Positions 30,181 through 42,671 of a DNA stretch of 64,000 bases are shown here, one piece after another. Position 1 is the stretch's first letter. Each line of letters starts with the position of its first letter. Both the position numbers and the translations under genes were made by a program. The notes under the pieces were generated by a model that was not told the origin of the DNA, did no database searches, and saw only the letters and a list, made by a program, of their open reading frames with translations. Source of the DNA: Lithodes maja (lineage: Eukaryota > Arthropoda > Malacostraca > Decapoda > Lithodidae); the NCBI GenBank assembly GCA_037953745.1, contig JBAKBP010001581.1, forward strand, positions 143,526 to 207,525, given 5' to 3'.

Positions 30181-33100
30181 TGTATATCCCGCTGCCAAGT
30201 ACACTACACAATACCTCCTCCTCCTACCTATCTACCTAATTATCAATCCATCTATCACGGAGGAGAGAAGGAAGAATAACACTACATAAGGTGCTGTATA
30301 TCACGCTGCCAAGTACACTACACAATACCTCCTCCTCCTACCTATCTACCTAATTATCAATCCATCTATCCCGGAGGAGAGAAGGAAGAATAACACTACA
30401 TTAGGTGCTGTATATTCCGCTGCCAAGTCCACTAGACAATACCTCCTCCTCCTACCTATCTACCTAATTATCAATCCATCTATCATGGAGGACAGAAGGA
30501 AGAATACACTACATAAGGTGCTGTATATCCCGCTGCCATGTACACTACACAATACCTCCTCCTCCTACCTATCTACCTAATTATCAATCCATCTATCACG
30601 GAGGAGAGAAGGAAGAACAACACTACATAAGGTGCTGTATATCCCGCTGCCAAGTACACTACACAATACCTCCTCCTCCTACCTATCTACCTAATTATCA
30701 ATCCATCTATCACGGAGGAGAGAAGGAAGAATAACACTACATAAGGTGCTGTATATCCCGCAGCCAAGTACACTACACAATACCTCCTCCTACCTATCTA
30801 CCTAATTAACAATCCATCTATCACGGAGGAGAGAAGGAAGAAAAACACTACATAAGGTGCTGTATATACCGCTGCCAAGTACACTACACAATACCTCCTC
30901 CTCCTACCTATCTACCTAATTATCAATCCATCTATCACGGAGGAGAGAAGGAAGAATAACACTACATAAGGTGCTGTATATCCCGCTGCCAAATACACTA
31001 CACAATACCTCCTCCTCCTACCTATCTACCTAATTATCTATCCATCTATCAATGAGGACAGAAGGAAGAATAACACTACATAAGGTGCTGTATATCCCGC
31101 TGCCATGTACACTACACAATACCTCCTCCTCCTACCTATCTACCTAATTATCAATCCATCTATCACGGAGGAGAGAAGGAAGAATAACACTACATAAGGT
31201 GCTGTACATCCCGCTGCCAAGTACACTACACAATACCTCCTCCTCCTACCCTATCTACCTAATTATCAATCCATCTATCACGGAGGAGAGAAGGAAGAAT
31301 AACACTACATAAGGTGCTGTATATCCCGCTGCCAAGTACACTACACAATACCTCCTCCTACTACCTATCTACCTAATTATCAATCCATCTATCACGGAGG
31401 AGAGTTAGAAGAATAACATTACATAAGGTGCTGTATATCCCGCTGCCAAGTACACTACACAATATCTACCTAATTATCAATCCATCTATCACGGAGGAGA
31501 GAAGGAAGAAAAACACTACATAAGGTGCTGTATATCCCGCTGCCAAGTACACTACACAATACCTCCTCCTTCTACCTATCTACCAAATTATCAATCCATC
31601 TATCACGGAGTAGAGAAAGAAGAATAACACTACATAAGGTGCTGTATATCCCGCTGCCAAGTACACTACACAATACCTCCTCCTCCTACTTATCTACCTA
31701 ATTATCAATCCATCTATCACAGAGGAGAGAAGGAAGAATAACACTACATAAGGTGCTGTATATCCCGCTGCCAAATACACTACACAATACCTCTTCCTCC
31801 TACCTATCTACCTAATTATCAATCCATCTATCACAGAGGAGAGAAGGAAGAATAACACTACATAAGGTGCTGTATATCCCGCTGCCAAGTACACTACACA
31901 ATACCTCCTCCTACTACCTATCTACCTAATTATCAATCCATCTATCATGGAGGAGAGAAGGAAGAATACCACTACATAAGGTGCTGTATATCCCGCTGCC
32001 AAGTACACTAGACAATACCTCCTCCTCCTACCTATCTACCTAAATATCAATCCATCTATCACGGAGGAGAGAAGGAAGAATAACACTACATAAGGTGCTG
32101 TATATCCCGCTGCCAAGTACACTACACAATACCTCCTCCTCCTACCTATCTACCTAATTATCAATCCATCTATCACGGAGGAGAGAAGGAAGAATAACAC
32201 TACGTAAGGTGCTGTATATCCCGCTGCCAAGTACACTAGACAATACCTCCTCCTCCTACCTGTCTACCTAATTATCAATCCATCTATCACGGAGGAGAGA
32301 AGGAAGAATAACACTACATAAGGTTTTGTATATCCCACTGCCAAGTACACTAGACAATACCTCCTCCTCCTACCTATCTACCTAAATATCAATCCATCTA
32401 TCACGGAGGAGAGAAGGAAGAAAAACACTACATAAGGTGCTGTATATCCCGCTGCCAAGTACACTACACAATACCTCCTCCTCCTACCTCTCTACCTAAT
32501 TATCAATCCATCTATCACGGAGGAGAGAAGGAAGAATAACACTACATAAGGTGCTGTATATCCGGCTGCCAAGTACACTAGACAATACCTCCTCCTCCTA
32601 CCTATCTACCTAGTTATCAATCCATCTATCACGGAGGAGAGAAGGAAGAATAACACTACATAAGGTGAGGAATATCCCGCTGCCAAGTACACTACACAAT
32701 ACCTCCTCCTCCTACCTATCTACCTAATTATCAATCCATCTATCACGGAGGAGAGAAGGAAGAATAACACTACATAAGGTGCTGTATATCCCGCTGCCAA
32801 GTACACTACACAACACCTCCTCCTCCTACCTATCTACCTAATTATCAATCCATCTATCACGGAGGAGAGAAGGAAGAATAACACTACATAAGGTGCTGTA
32901 TATCCCGCTGCCACGTACACTACACAATACCTCCTCCTCCTACCTATCTACCTAGTTATCAATCCATCTATCACAGAGGAGAGAAGGAAGAATAACACTA
33001 CATAAGGTGCTGTATATCCCGCTGCCAAGTACACTACACAATACCTCCTCCTCAACCCTATTTACCTAATTATCAATCCATCTATCACGGAGGAGAGAAG

Positions 33101-33694
33101 GAAGAATAACACTACATAAGGTGCTGTATATCCCGCTGCCAAGTACACTACACAATACCTCCTCCTCCTACCTATCTACCTAATTATCAATCAATCTATG
33201 ATGGAGGAGAGAAGGAAGAATAACACTACATAAGGTGCTGTATATCCCGCTGCCAAGTACACTACACAATACCTCCTCCTCTTACCTATCTACCTAATTA
33301 TCAATCCATTTATCACGGAGGAGAGAAGGAAGAATAACACTACATAAGGTGCTGTATATCCCGCTGCCAAGTACACTACACAATACCTCCTCCTCCTACC
33401 TATCTACCTAATTATCAATCCATCTATCACGGAGGAGGGAAGGAAGTATAACACTACATAAGGTGCTGTATATCCCGCTGCCAAGTATACTACACAATAC
33501 CTCCTCCTCCTACCTATCTACCTAATTATCAATCCATCTATCCCGGAGGAGAGAAGGAAGAATAACACTACATTAGGTGCTGTATATTCCGCTGCCAAGT
33601 ACTCTAGACAATACCTCCTCCTCCTACCTATCTACCTACTTATCAATCCATCTATCACGGAGGAGAGAAGGAAGAATAACACTACATAAGGTGC
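30181..33694. repeat. Tandem duplication, 3,514-bp unit, copy 2
   Basis: It directly abuts copy 1 and is nearly identical to it; one difference is ACAAAACC near 28053 against ACAATACC here. At 33695 the sequence moves to the CTACCTACCTACC monomer that also follows this unit type near 24091. The exact breakpoint is hidden by monomer identity. Confidence 0.8.
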
Positions 33695-36600
33695 TGTATA
33701 TCCCGCTGCCAAGTACACTACACAATACCTCCTCCTCCTACCTACCTACCAAATTAACAATCCATCTATCACGGAGGAGAGAAGGAAGAAAAACACTACA
33801 TAAGGTGCTTTATATACCGCTGCCAAGTACACTACACAATACCTCCTCTTCCTACCTATCTACCTAATTATCAATCCATCTATCACGGAGGAGAGAAGGA
33901 AGAATAACACTACATAAGGTGCTGTATATCCCGCTGCCAAGTACACTACACAATACCTCCTCCTCCTACCTATCTACCTAATTATCAATCCATCTATCAT
34001 GGAGGAGAGAAGGAAGAATAACACTACATAAGGTGCTGTATATCCCGCTGCCAAGTACACTACACAACACCTCCTCCTCCTACCTATCTACCTAATTATC
34101 AATCCATCTATCACGGAGGAGAGAAGGAAGAATAACACTACATAAGGTGCTGTATATCCCGCTGCCAAGTACACTACACAATACCTCCTCCTCCTACCTA
34201 CCTACCTAATTAACAATCCATCTATCACGGAGGAGAGAAGGAAGAAAAACACTACATAAGGTGCTTTATATACCGCTGCCAAGTACACTACACAATACCT
34301 CCTCTTCCTACCTATCTACCTAATTATCAATCCATCTATCACGGAGGAGAGAAGGAAGAATAACACTACATAAGGTGCTGTATATCCCGCTGCCAAGTAC
34401 ACTACACAATACCTCCTCCTCCTACCTATCTACCTAATTATCAATCCATCTATCATGGAGGAGAGAAGGAAGAATAACACTACATAAGGTGCTGTATATC
34501 CCGCTGCCATGTACACTACACAATACCTCCTCTTCCTACCTATCTACCTAATTATCAATCCATCTATCACGGAGGAGAGAAGGAAGAAAAACACTACATA
34601 AGGAGCTGTATATCCCGCTGCCAAGTACACTACACAATACCTCCTCCTCCTACCTATCTACCTATTATCAATCCATCTATCATGGAGGAGGGAAGGAAGT
34701 ATAACACTACATAAGGTGCTGTATATCCCCCTGCCAAGTACACTACACAATACCTCCTCCTCCTACCTATCTACCTAATTATCAATCCATCTATCACGGA
34801 GGAGAGAAGGAAGAATAACACTACATAGGGTGCTGTATATCCCGCTGCCAAGTACACTACACAATACCTCCTCCTCCTACCTATCTACCTAATTATCAAT
34901 CCATCTATCCCGGAGGAGAGAAGGAAGAATAACACTACATTAGGTGCTGTATATTCCGCTGCCAAGTACACTAGACAATACCTCCTCCTCCTACCTATCT
35001 ACCTACTTATCAATCCATCTATCACGGAGGAGAGAAGGAAGAATAACACTACATAAGGTGCTGTATATCCCGCTGCCAAGTACACTACACAATACCTCCT
35101 CCTACCTATCTACCTAATTAACAATCCATCTATCACGGAGGAGAGAAGGAAGAAAAACACTACATAAGGTGCTGTATATACCGCTGCCAAGTACAGTACA
35201 CAATACCTCCTCCTCCTACCTATCTACCTAATTATCAATCCATCTATCACGGAGGAGAGAAGGAAGAATAACACTACATAAGGTGTTGTATATACCGCTG
35301 CCAAGTACACTACACAATACCTCCTCCTCCTACCTATCTACCTAATTATCAATCCATCTATCACGGAGGAGAGAAGGAAGAATAACACTACATAAGGTGC
35401 TGTATATCCCGCTGCCAAGTACACTACACAATACCTCCTCCTCCTACCTATCTACCTAATTATCTATCCATCTATCATGGAGGACAGAAGGAAGAATAAC
35501 ACTACATAAGGTGCTGTATATCCCGCTGCCATGTACACTACACAATACCTCCTCCTCCTACCTATCTACCTAATTATCAATCCATCTATCACGGAGGAGG
35601 GAAGGAAGTATAACACTACATAAGGTGCTGTATATCCCGCTGCCAAGTACACTACACAATACCTCCTCCTCCTACCTATCTACCTAATTATCAATCCATC
35701 TATCCCGGAGGAGAGAAGGAAGAACAACACTACATAAGGTGCTGTATATCCCGCTGCCAAGTACACTACACAATACCTCCTCCTCCTACCTATCTACCTA
35801 TTTATCAATCCATCTATCACGGAGGAGAGAAGGAAGAATAACACTACATAAGGTGCTGTATATCACGCTGCCAAGTACACTACACAATACCTCCTCCTCC
35901 TACCTATCTACCTAATTATCAATCCATCTATCCCGGAGGAGAGAAGGAAGAATAACACTACATTAGGTGCTGTATATTCCGCTGCCAAGTCCACTAGACA
36001 ATACCTCCTCCTCCTACCTATCTACCTAATTATCAATCCATCTATCATGGAGGACAGAAGGAAGAATACACTACATAAGGTGCTGTATATCCCGCTGCCA
36101 TGTACACTACACAATACCTTCTCCTCCTCCCTATCTACCTAATTATCAATCCATCTATCACGGAGGAGAGAAGGAAGAACAACACTACATAAGGTGCTGT
36201 ATATCCCGCTGCCAAGTACACTACACAATACCTCCTCCTCCTACCTATCTACCTAATTATCAATCCATCTATCACGGAGGAGAGAAGGAAGAATAACACT
36301 ACATAAGGTGCTGTATATCCCGCAGCCAAGTACACTACACAATACCTCCTCCTACCTATCTACCTAATTAACAATCCATCTATCACGGAGGAGAGAAGGA
36401 AGAAAAACACTACATAAGGTGCTGTATATACCGCTGCCAAGTACACTACACAATACCTCCTCCTCCTACCTATCTACCTAATTATCAATCCATCTATCAC
36501 GGAGGAGAGAAGGAAGAATAACACTACATAAGGTGCTGTATATCCCGCTGCCAAATACACTACACAATACCTCCTCCTCCTACCTATCTACCTAATTATC

Positions 36601-38551
36601 TATCCATCTATCAATGAGGACAGAAGGAAGAATAACACTACATAAGGTGCTGTATATCCCGCTGCCATGTACACTACACAATACCTCCTCCTCCTACCTA
36701 TCTACCTAATTATCAATCCATCTATCACGGAGGAGAGAAGGAAGAATAACACTACATAAGGTGCTGTACATCCCGCTGCCAAGTACACTACACAATACCT
36801 CCTCCTCCTACCCTATCTACCTAATTATCAATCCATCTATCACGGAGGAGAGAAGGAAGAATAACACTACATAAGGTGCTGTATATCCCGCTGCCAAGTA
36901 CACTACACAATACCTCCTCCTACTACCTATCTACCTAATTATCAATCCATCTATCACGGAGGAGAGTTAGAAGAATAACATTACATAAGGTGCTGTATAT
37001 CCCGCTGCCAAGTACACTACACAATATCTACCTAATTATCAATCCATCTATCACGGAGGAGAGAAGGAAGAAAAACACTACATAAGGTGCTGTATATCCC
37101 GCTGCCAAGTACACTACACAATACCTCCTCCTTCTACCTATCTACCAAATTATCAATCCATCTATCACGGAGTAGAGAAAGAAGAATAACACTACATAAG
37201 GTGCTGTATATCCCGCTGCCAAGTACACTACACAATACCTCCTCCTCCTACTTATCTACCTAATTATCAATCCATCTATCACAGAGGAGAGAAGGAAGAA
37301 TAACACTACATAAGGTGCTGTATATCCCGCTGCCAAATACACTACACAATACCTCTTCCTCCTACCTATCTACCTAATTATCAATCCATCTATCACAGAG
37401 GAGAGAAGGAAGAATAACACTACATAAGGTGCTGTATATCCCGCTGCCAAGTACACTACACAATACCTCCTCCTACTACCTATCTACCTAATTATCAATC
37501 CATCTATCATGGAGGAGAGAAGGAAGAATACCACTACATAAGGTGCTGTATATCCCGCTGCCAAGTACACTAGACAATACCTCCTCCTCCTACCTATCTA
37601 CCTAAATATCAATCCATCTATCACGGAGGAGAGAAGGAAGAATAACACTACATAAGGTGCTGTATATCCCGCTGCCAAGTACACTACACAATACCTCCTC
37701 CTCCTACCTATCTACCTAATTATCAATCCATCTATCACGGAGGAGAGAAGGAAGAATAACACTACGTAAGGTGCTGTATATCCCGCTGCCAAGTACACTA
37801 GACAATACCTCCTCCTCCTACCTGTCTACCTAATTATCAATCCATCTATCACGGAGGAGAGAAGGAAGAATAACACTACATAAGGTTTTGTATATCCCAC
37901 TGCCAAGTACACTAGACAATACCTCCTCCTCCTACCTATCTACCTAAATATCAATCCATCTATCACGGAGGAGAGAAGGAAGAAAAACACTACATAAGGT
38001 GCTGTATATCCCGCTGCCAAGTACACTACACAATACCTCCTCCTCCTACCTCTCTACCTAATTAACAATCCATCTATCACGGAGGAGAGAAGGAAGAAAA
38101 ACACTACATAAGGTGCTGTATATACCGCTGCCAAGTACAGTACACAATACCTCCTCCTCCTACCTATCTACCTAATTATCAATCCATCTATCACGGAGGA
38201 GAGAAGGAAGAATAACACTACATAAGGTGTTGTATATACCGCTGCCAAGTACACTACACAATACCTCCTCCTCCTACCTATCTACCTAATTATCAATCCA
38301 TCTATCACGGAGGAGAGAAGGAAGAATAACACTACATAAGGTGCTGTATATCCCGCTGCCAAGTACACTACACAATACCTCCTCCTCCTACCTATCTACC
38401 TAATTATCTATCCATCTATCATGGAGGACAGAAGGAAGAATAACACTACATAAGGTGCTGTATATCCCGCTGCCATGTACACTACACAATACCTCCTCCT
38501 CCTACCTATCTACCTAATTATCAATCCATCTATCACGGAGGAGAGAAGGAA
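31769..38551. repeat. Segmental duplication, offset 19,521 bp, copy 2
   Basis: Partner of 12248-19030. Both copies share the unusual junction at 18541 and 38062, where a CTCTCTACC monomer is followed directly by an ATTAACAATCC monomer. The junction therefore predates the duplication. Confidence 0.85.
36953..37040. repeat. Higher-order landmark: GAGAGTTAG monomer plus shortened monomer
   Basis: A monomer with GAGAGTTAGAAGAATAACATT is followed by one that has lost about 17 bp of the CCT block, giving ACAATATCTACC. The pair occurs seven times, with ACAATATCTA at 7381, 17500, 21812, 27945, 31459, 37021 and 49213. Because the deletion is distinctive it marks one ancestral higher-order unit and fixes the offsets between its descendants. 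Confidence 0.85.
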
Positions 38552-40803
38552 GAATAACACTACATAAGGTGCTGTATATCCCGCTGCCAAGTACACTACA
38601 CAATACCTCCTCCTCCTACCCTATCTACCTAATTATCAATCCATCTATCACGGAGGAGAGAAGGAAGAATAACACTACATAAGGTGCTGTATATCCCGCT
38701 GCCAAGTACACTACAGAATACCTCCTCCTCCTACCTATCTACCTAATTATCAATCCATCTACCATGGAGGAGAGAAGGAAGAATAACACTACATAAGGTG
38801 CTGTATATCCCGCTGCCAAGTACACTACAGAATACCTCCTCCTCCTACCTATCTACCTAATTAGCAATCCATCTATCACGGAGGAGAGAAGGAAGAATAA
38901 CACTACACAAGGTGCTATATATCCCGCTGCCAAGTACACTACACAATACCTCCTCCTCCTATCTATCTACCTAATTATCAATCCATCTATCACGGAGGAG
39001 AGAAGGAAGAATAACACTACCTAAGGTGCTGTATATCCCGCTGCCAAGTACACTAGACAATACCTCCTTCTCCTACCTATCTACCTATTTATCAATCCAT
39101 CTATCACGGAGGAGAGAAGGAAGAATAACACTACATAAGGTGCTGTATATCCCGCTGCCAAGTACACTACACAATACCTCCTCCTCCTACCTATCTACCT
39201 AATTATCAATCCATCTATCACGGAGGAGAGAAGGAAGAATAACACTACATAAGGTGCTGTATATCCCGCTGCCAAGTACACTACACAATACCTCCTCCTC
39301 CTACCTATCTACCTAATTATCAATCCATCTATCACGGAGGAGAGAAGGAAGAATAAGACTACATAAGGTGCTGTATATCCCACTGCCAAGTACACTAGAC
39401 AATACCTCCTCCTCCTACCTATCTACCTAATTATCAATCCATCTATCACGGAGGAGAGAAGGAAGAATAACACTACATAAGGTGCTGTATATCCCGCTGC
39501 CAAGTACACTACACAATACCTCCTCCTCCTACCTATCTACCTAATTATCAATCCATCTATCACGGAGGAGGGAAGGAAGTATAACACTACATAAGGTGCT
39601 GTATATCCCGCTGCCAAGTACACTACACAATACCTCCTCCTCCTACCTATCTACCTAATTATCAATCCATCTATCCCGGAGGAGAGAAGGAAGAACAACA
39701 CTACATAAGGTGCTGTATATCCCGCTGCCAAGTACACTACACAATACCTCCTCCTCCTACCTATCTACCTAATTATCAATCCATCTATCACGGAGGAGAG
39801 AAGGAAGAATAACACTACATAAGGTGCTGTATATCACGCTGCCAAGTACACTACACAATACCTCCTCCTCCTACCTAACTACCTAATTATCAATCCATCT
39901 ATCCCGGAGGAGAGAAGGAAGAATAACACTACATTAGGTGCTGTATATTCCGCTGCCAAGTCCACTAGACAATACCTCCTCCTCCTACCTATCTACCTAA
40001 TTATCAATCCATCTATCATGGAGGACAGAAGGAAGAATACACTACATAAGGTGCTGTATATCCCGCTGCCATGTACACTACACAATACCTCCTCCTCCTA
40101 CCTATCTACCTAATTATCAATCCATCTATCACGGAGGAGAGAAGGAAGAACAACACTACATAAGGTGCTGTATATCCCGCTGCCAAGTACACTACACAAT
40201 ACCTCCTCCTCCTACCTATCTACCTAATTATCAATCCATCTATCACGGAGGAGAAAAGGAAGAATAACACTACATAAGGTGCTGTATATCCCGCAGCCAA
40301 GTACACTACACAATACCTCCTCCTACCTATCTACCTAATTAACAATCCATCTATCACGGAGGAGAGAAGGAAGAAAAACACTACATAAGGTGCTGTATAT
40401 ACCGCTGCCAAGTACACTACACAATACCTCCTCCTCCTACCTATCTACCTAATTATCAATCCATCTATCACGGAGGAGAGAAGGAAGAATAACACTACAT
40501 AAGGTGCTGTATATCCCGCTGCCAAATACACTACACAATACCTCCTCCTCCTACCTATCTACCTAATTATCTATCCATCTATCAATGAGGACAGAAGGAA
40601 GAATAACACTACATAAGGTGCTGTATATCCCGCTGCCATGTACACTACACAATACCTCCTCCTCCTACCTATCTACCTAATTATCAATCCATCTATCACG
40701 GAGGAGAGAAGGAAGAATAACACTACATAAGGTGCTGTACATCCCGCTGCCAAGTACACTACACAATACCTCCTCCTCCTACCCTATCTACCTAATTATC
40801 AAT

Positions 40804-40807
40804 CCAT
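40804..40807. repeat. Target-site duplication, left (CCAT)
   Basis: CCAT sits immediately before the TGTGAC terminus. The same 4 bp follow the 3' LTR. Joining the flanks with one CCAT rebuilds the normal satellite motif AATCCATCTATC. Four bp is within the usual range for Ty3/Gypsy integrases. Confidence 0.93.
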
Positions 40808-41043
40808 TGTGACGCATGTCGAGTATGAGCATGCTGTACAGAACGCCCAGTCAGGCCCCACCCTCGCTAGGATCGTCAGGGCAGGAACTTTGGCTGTAGT
40901 CTGTGTAGAGTTTCCTAACTCAGTTTATGTGAACCGTTGTACTATAAGTATTATCATTATGTATTTTGTTTTCTTCTAAGTCAACGAGTTCTATTTTATA
41001 TCATTAGTTATAAGTATTGTGTGTGGGACTTATATACAATGAT

Positions 41044-41133
41044 GAGAGAGAGAGTTATGTAACGACAGCCAGTGAGCGCGCCACGAGGTGTGTAGGCCTA
41101 ACTCCCTCCTCCCTTCCTCCCTTCCTCCCTTTC
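41044..41133. promoter_or_regulatory. U3 GAGA run and 32-nt pyrimidine tract
   Basis: GAGAGAGAGAG at 41044-41054 is followed by an unbroken pyrimidine run at 41102-41133 (CTCC/CTTCC units). GAGA-type runs are known binding sites for arthropod GAGA factor, and such purine:pyrimidine tracts can also form triplex DNA. Same features in the 3' LTR at 47417-47427 and 47475-47506. The role is inferred only from composition. Confidence 0.35.
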
Positions 41134-41177
41134 AGCGCGTGGGAAGTTCTTTGTCGATCCCAGATTGAGAGAGTATA

Positions 41178-41185
41178 TGACGTCA
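41178..41185. promoter_or_regulatory. CRE palindrome TGACGTCA in U3
   Basis: A perfect 8-bp cAMP-response/ATF element, about 55 bp upstream of the TATA box, with a GGGCGG GC-box-like motif between them (41197-41202). The copy in the 3' LTR is at 47551-47558. Its position in U3 makes regulation by bZIP factors plausible; no functional evidence is available. Confidence 0.5.
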
Positions 41186-41239
41186 TGATTGCCAGTGGGC
41201 GGTCCTTAGTGTTGGCGATATGCTCGCTACAGGGCCGAG

Positions 41240-41276
41240 TATAAAAAGAGAGGTCCTCGCCACAATTCTTCAGAAC
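41240..41276 (+). promoter_or_regulatory. LTR core promoter (TATA box and likely start)
   Basis: TATAAAAAG at 41240-41248 is followed about 30 bp later by TTCAGAAC, an initiator-like context, so transcription probably begins near 41272. This would be the U3/R border. Spacing is typical of animal RNA polymerase II promoters; the initiator match is partial. Confidence 0.6.
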
Positions 41277-42370
41277 TCATCAGGCAAAGCGACCTCTCAT
41301 ATCCCTTGCAACTATCGATATTCTTCCGACTGATGTGAACTTTCTCTACTCTCTGAACAGCCTATTTTCTTCTCTTCTCGTCCCTTTTTAACCAATGACC
41401 CCTTTGGTGCAGATTTAGTCAGCCAAAGTATTATCGCTTGAGTTCTCACGAGATAAGTGCCTGTTAGATAGCCTATTTTTGGAAGGGTTAACTAGAATAG
41501 GATTGATTGATGTTTGTTGCACTCGTATATGTATTTCCCTGTGTACTATTATTCATGTTCCTGTTTTCTGCTGGTTTAGGTAATGCTAGACTGGGATAGG
41601 GTTCCTCGAGTTGTGATTTCCTATGAGTACTAGGTTGCGGTTGAACCAGTACAATTGCAACGGAGACGTGGAACGCCTAGGTGGTCTTTCTGACTGTGTA
41701 CCGTGGGAGTTTAGCACTGTGTTGCGAGTGAGGGCTTTTGCCTGTGCCACCCAACACTGTGCTATCTCATTTGCTTGACTTTGAGAGGATCGCCAGGAGA
41801 GAACCAGATACTAGTGATCTGGATCTCTCAAGAGAGCATCCCGTCAATTACCGTAATTTGGCCGCACAGTCTTAAGGACCTCGCTAGGCTACGAGCCGCT
41901 TGCTCAGCCATTGTCTCCTAACCTTAGATATCCCAGCTAGACTTTGCTCGACCAGCAGATACAGTATAGTATTGAAGTTTCTCCTTATGTATATTATTGT
42001 TTAAGCACTATTGATTTCATGTGTGGCACGCTTAGCTACTTCAGAGATTAGTGGCCCACGAGCACAATCTTAGTAGGCTATTGCTAGTGCATTGTCGGAG
42101 TACTTCTTCTTAATGTTTGCCATATCCTATTGCTTATTCTTATAATTCTTCTTATGTCAATTTAAAGCCTTTAATTACCAGTGAGTTATTCATTAAATTG
42201 CTGTTCAAAATCCGATACTTACTTCTTATGAGTATTCGAGAAGCATCTAACTTATCAGAAGATTCCTTGCTTGATGCTCGAGGACTATTGTTTAACGTAA
42301 CGTAATAGTGCCGATCCGAAGTAGAGGGTGGAGGACTTCTTAAGTTCTTAGTTCAAGGGTGGATTACTTC

Positions 42371-42399
42371 GGCTTCGGCCAACACTATTCTTTAGTGTT
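42371..42399 (+). other. Paired hairpins in 5' LTR (UUCG tetraloop and 7-bp stem)
   Basis: GGCTTCGGCC at 42371-42380 folds as a C(UUCG)G tetraloop on a 3-bp stem. The next bases, 42381-42399, form a perfect 7-bp stem (AACACTA / TAGTGTT) with a 5-nt loop. Both would be in the RNA near the end of U5. The 3' LTR has the same pair at 48744-48772. A packaging, dimer or RNA-end role is possible but unproven. Confidence 0.5.
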
Positions 42400-42653
42400 G
42401 TAGTACTTTCTTCTTTGTTTGATTGTTGACCAGACTAGATAACTCCCGTCTTGTTATTAGTCTGTTGTGTGAAACGCTAGTACCGAGTTCTTGTATACCC
42501 CGTTATAGCAGATAGAACTCTGGAGGGTAGTGGCGTTTTTTGTTCGGCTGGCAGTACTCTGGGGTTGGGATCGTGTGTTTCCGTTGTGGCAGCGAGCCAT
42601 ACTCGAGTCCTGTGTAAGAGCCCTAGTGTACCCGAGTGCCCGGTCGTAACAAA

Positions 42654-42671
42654 TGGCGACCTTGCTTAGGA
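42654..42671 (+). promoter_or_regulatory. Primer binding site (tRNA primer)
   Basis: TGGCGACCTTGCTTAGGA begins 2 nt after the 5' LTR, the usual place for the minus-strand primer site. TGG pairs with the tRNA CCA end. TGGCGACC resembles the start of sites used with arginine tRNAs in insects, but the next bases match that tRNA less well from memory, so the tRNA identity is uncertain. Confidence 0.7.

Larger units (their letters stand above)
1..40807. repeat. 114-bp tandem satellite array, left block
   Basis: Head-to-tail copies of a 114-bp monomer fill this block without a gene, about 358 copies by length. Successive CCGCTGCCAAG landmarks are 114 bp apart, for example at 301 and 415. Each copy has a pyrimidine-rich CCT/CTAC part, a purine block and a core containing ACTACATAAGGTGCTGTATA. 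Variants of 111, 113, 115 and about 97 bp occur and recur at fixed long offsets, so the array is organised in higher-order units. G is scarce and C rich on the plus strand (about 16 against 33 per monomer). Long satellites of this type are usual in heterochromatin; centromeric, pericentromeric or subtelomeric location cannot be told here. All orientations are the same. The block ends inside a monomer where the retrotransposon inserted. Confidence 0.98.
40808..42651 (+). repeat. 5' long terminal repeat
   Basis: This 1,844-bp repeat starts TGTGACGCATG and ends CGGTCGTAACA, with TG...CA ends and an imperfect 6-bp terminal inverted repeat (TGTGAC / GTAACA). The likely promoter lies about 430 bp in (TATAAAAAG at 41240). 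If so, U3 is about 460 bp and R plus U5 about 1,380 bp, which is long. Short open frames inside (41017-41244 and 42117-42305) repeat exactly in the 3' LTR and show no protein features; I treat them as non-coding. Confidence 0.95.

Noticed and set aside
33577..33867. 96-residue open frame across satellite monomers
   Set aside because: It starts at GTG and simply translates the repeat. 114 is divisible by 3, so the frame stays in phase, and it opens only where the usual TAA in CTACCTAAT is mutated.
1..40807. CRISPR array
   Set aside because: The repeats are contiguous 114-bp units with no unique spacers between short repeats, and the setting is a eukaryotic satellite.
41017..42305. Small frames in the 5' LTR (41017-41244 and 42117-42305), repeated at 47390-47617 and 48490-48678
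   Set aside because: They lie over promoter and leader sequence and are identical only because the LTRs are identical. No domain or convincing start context.
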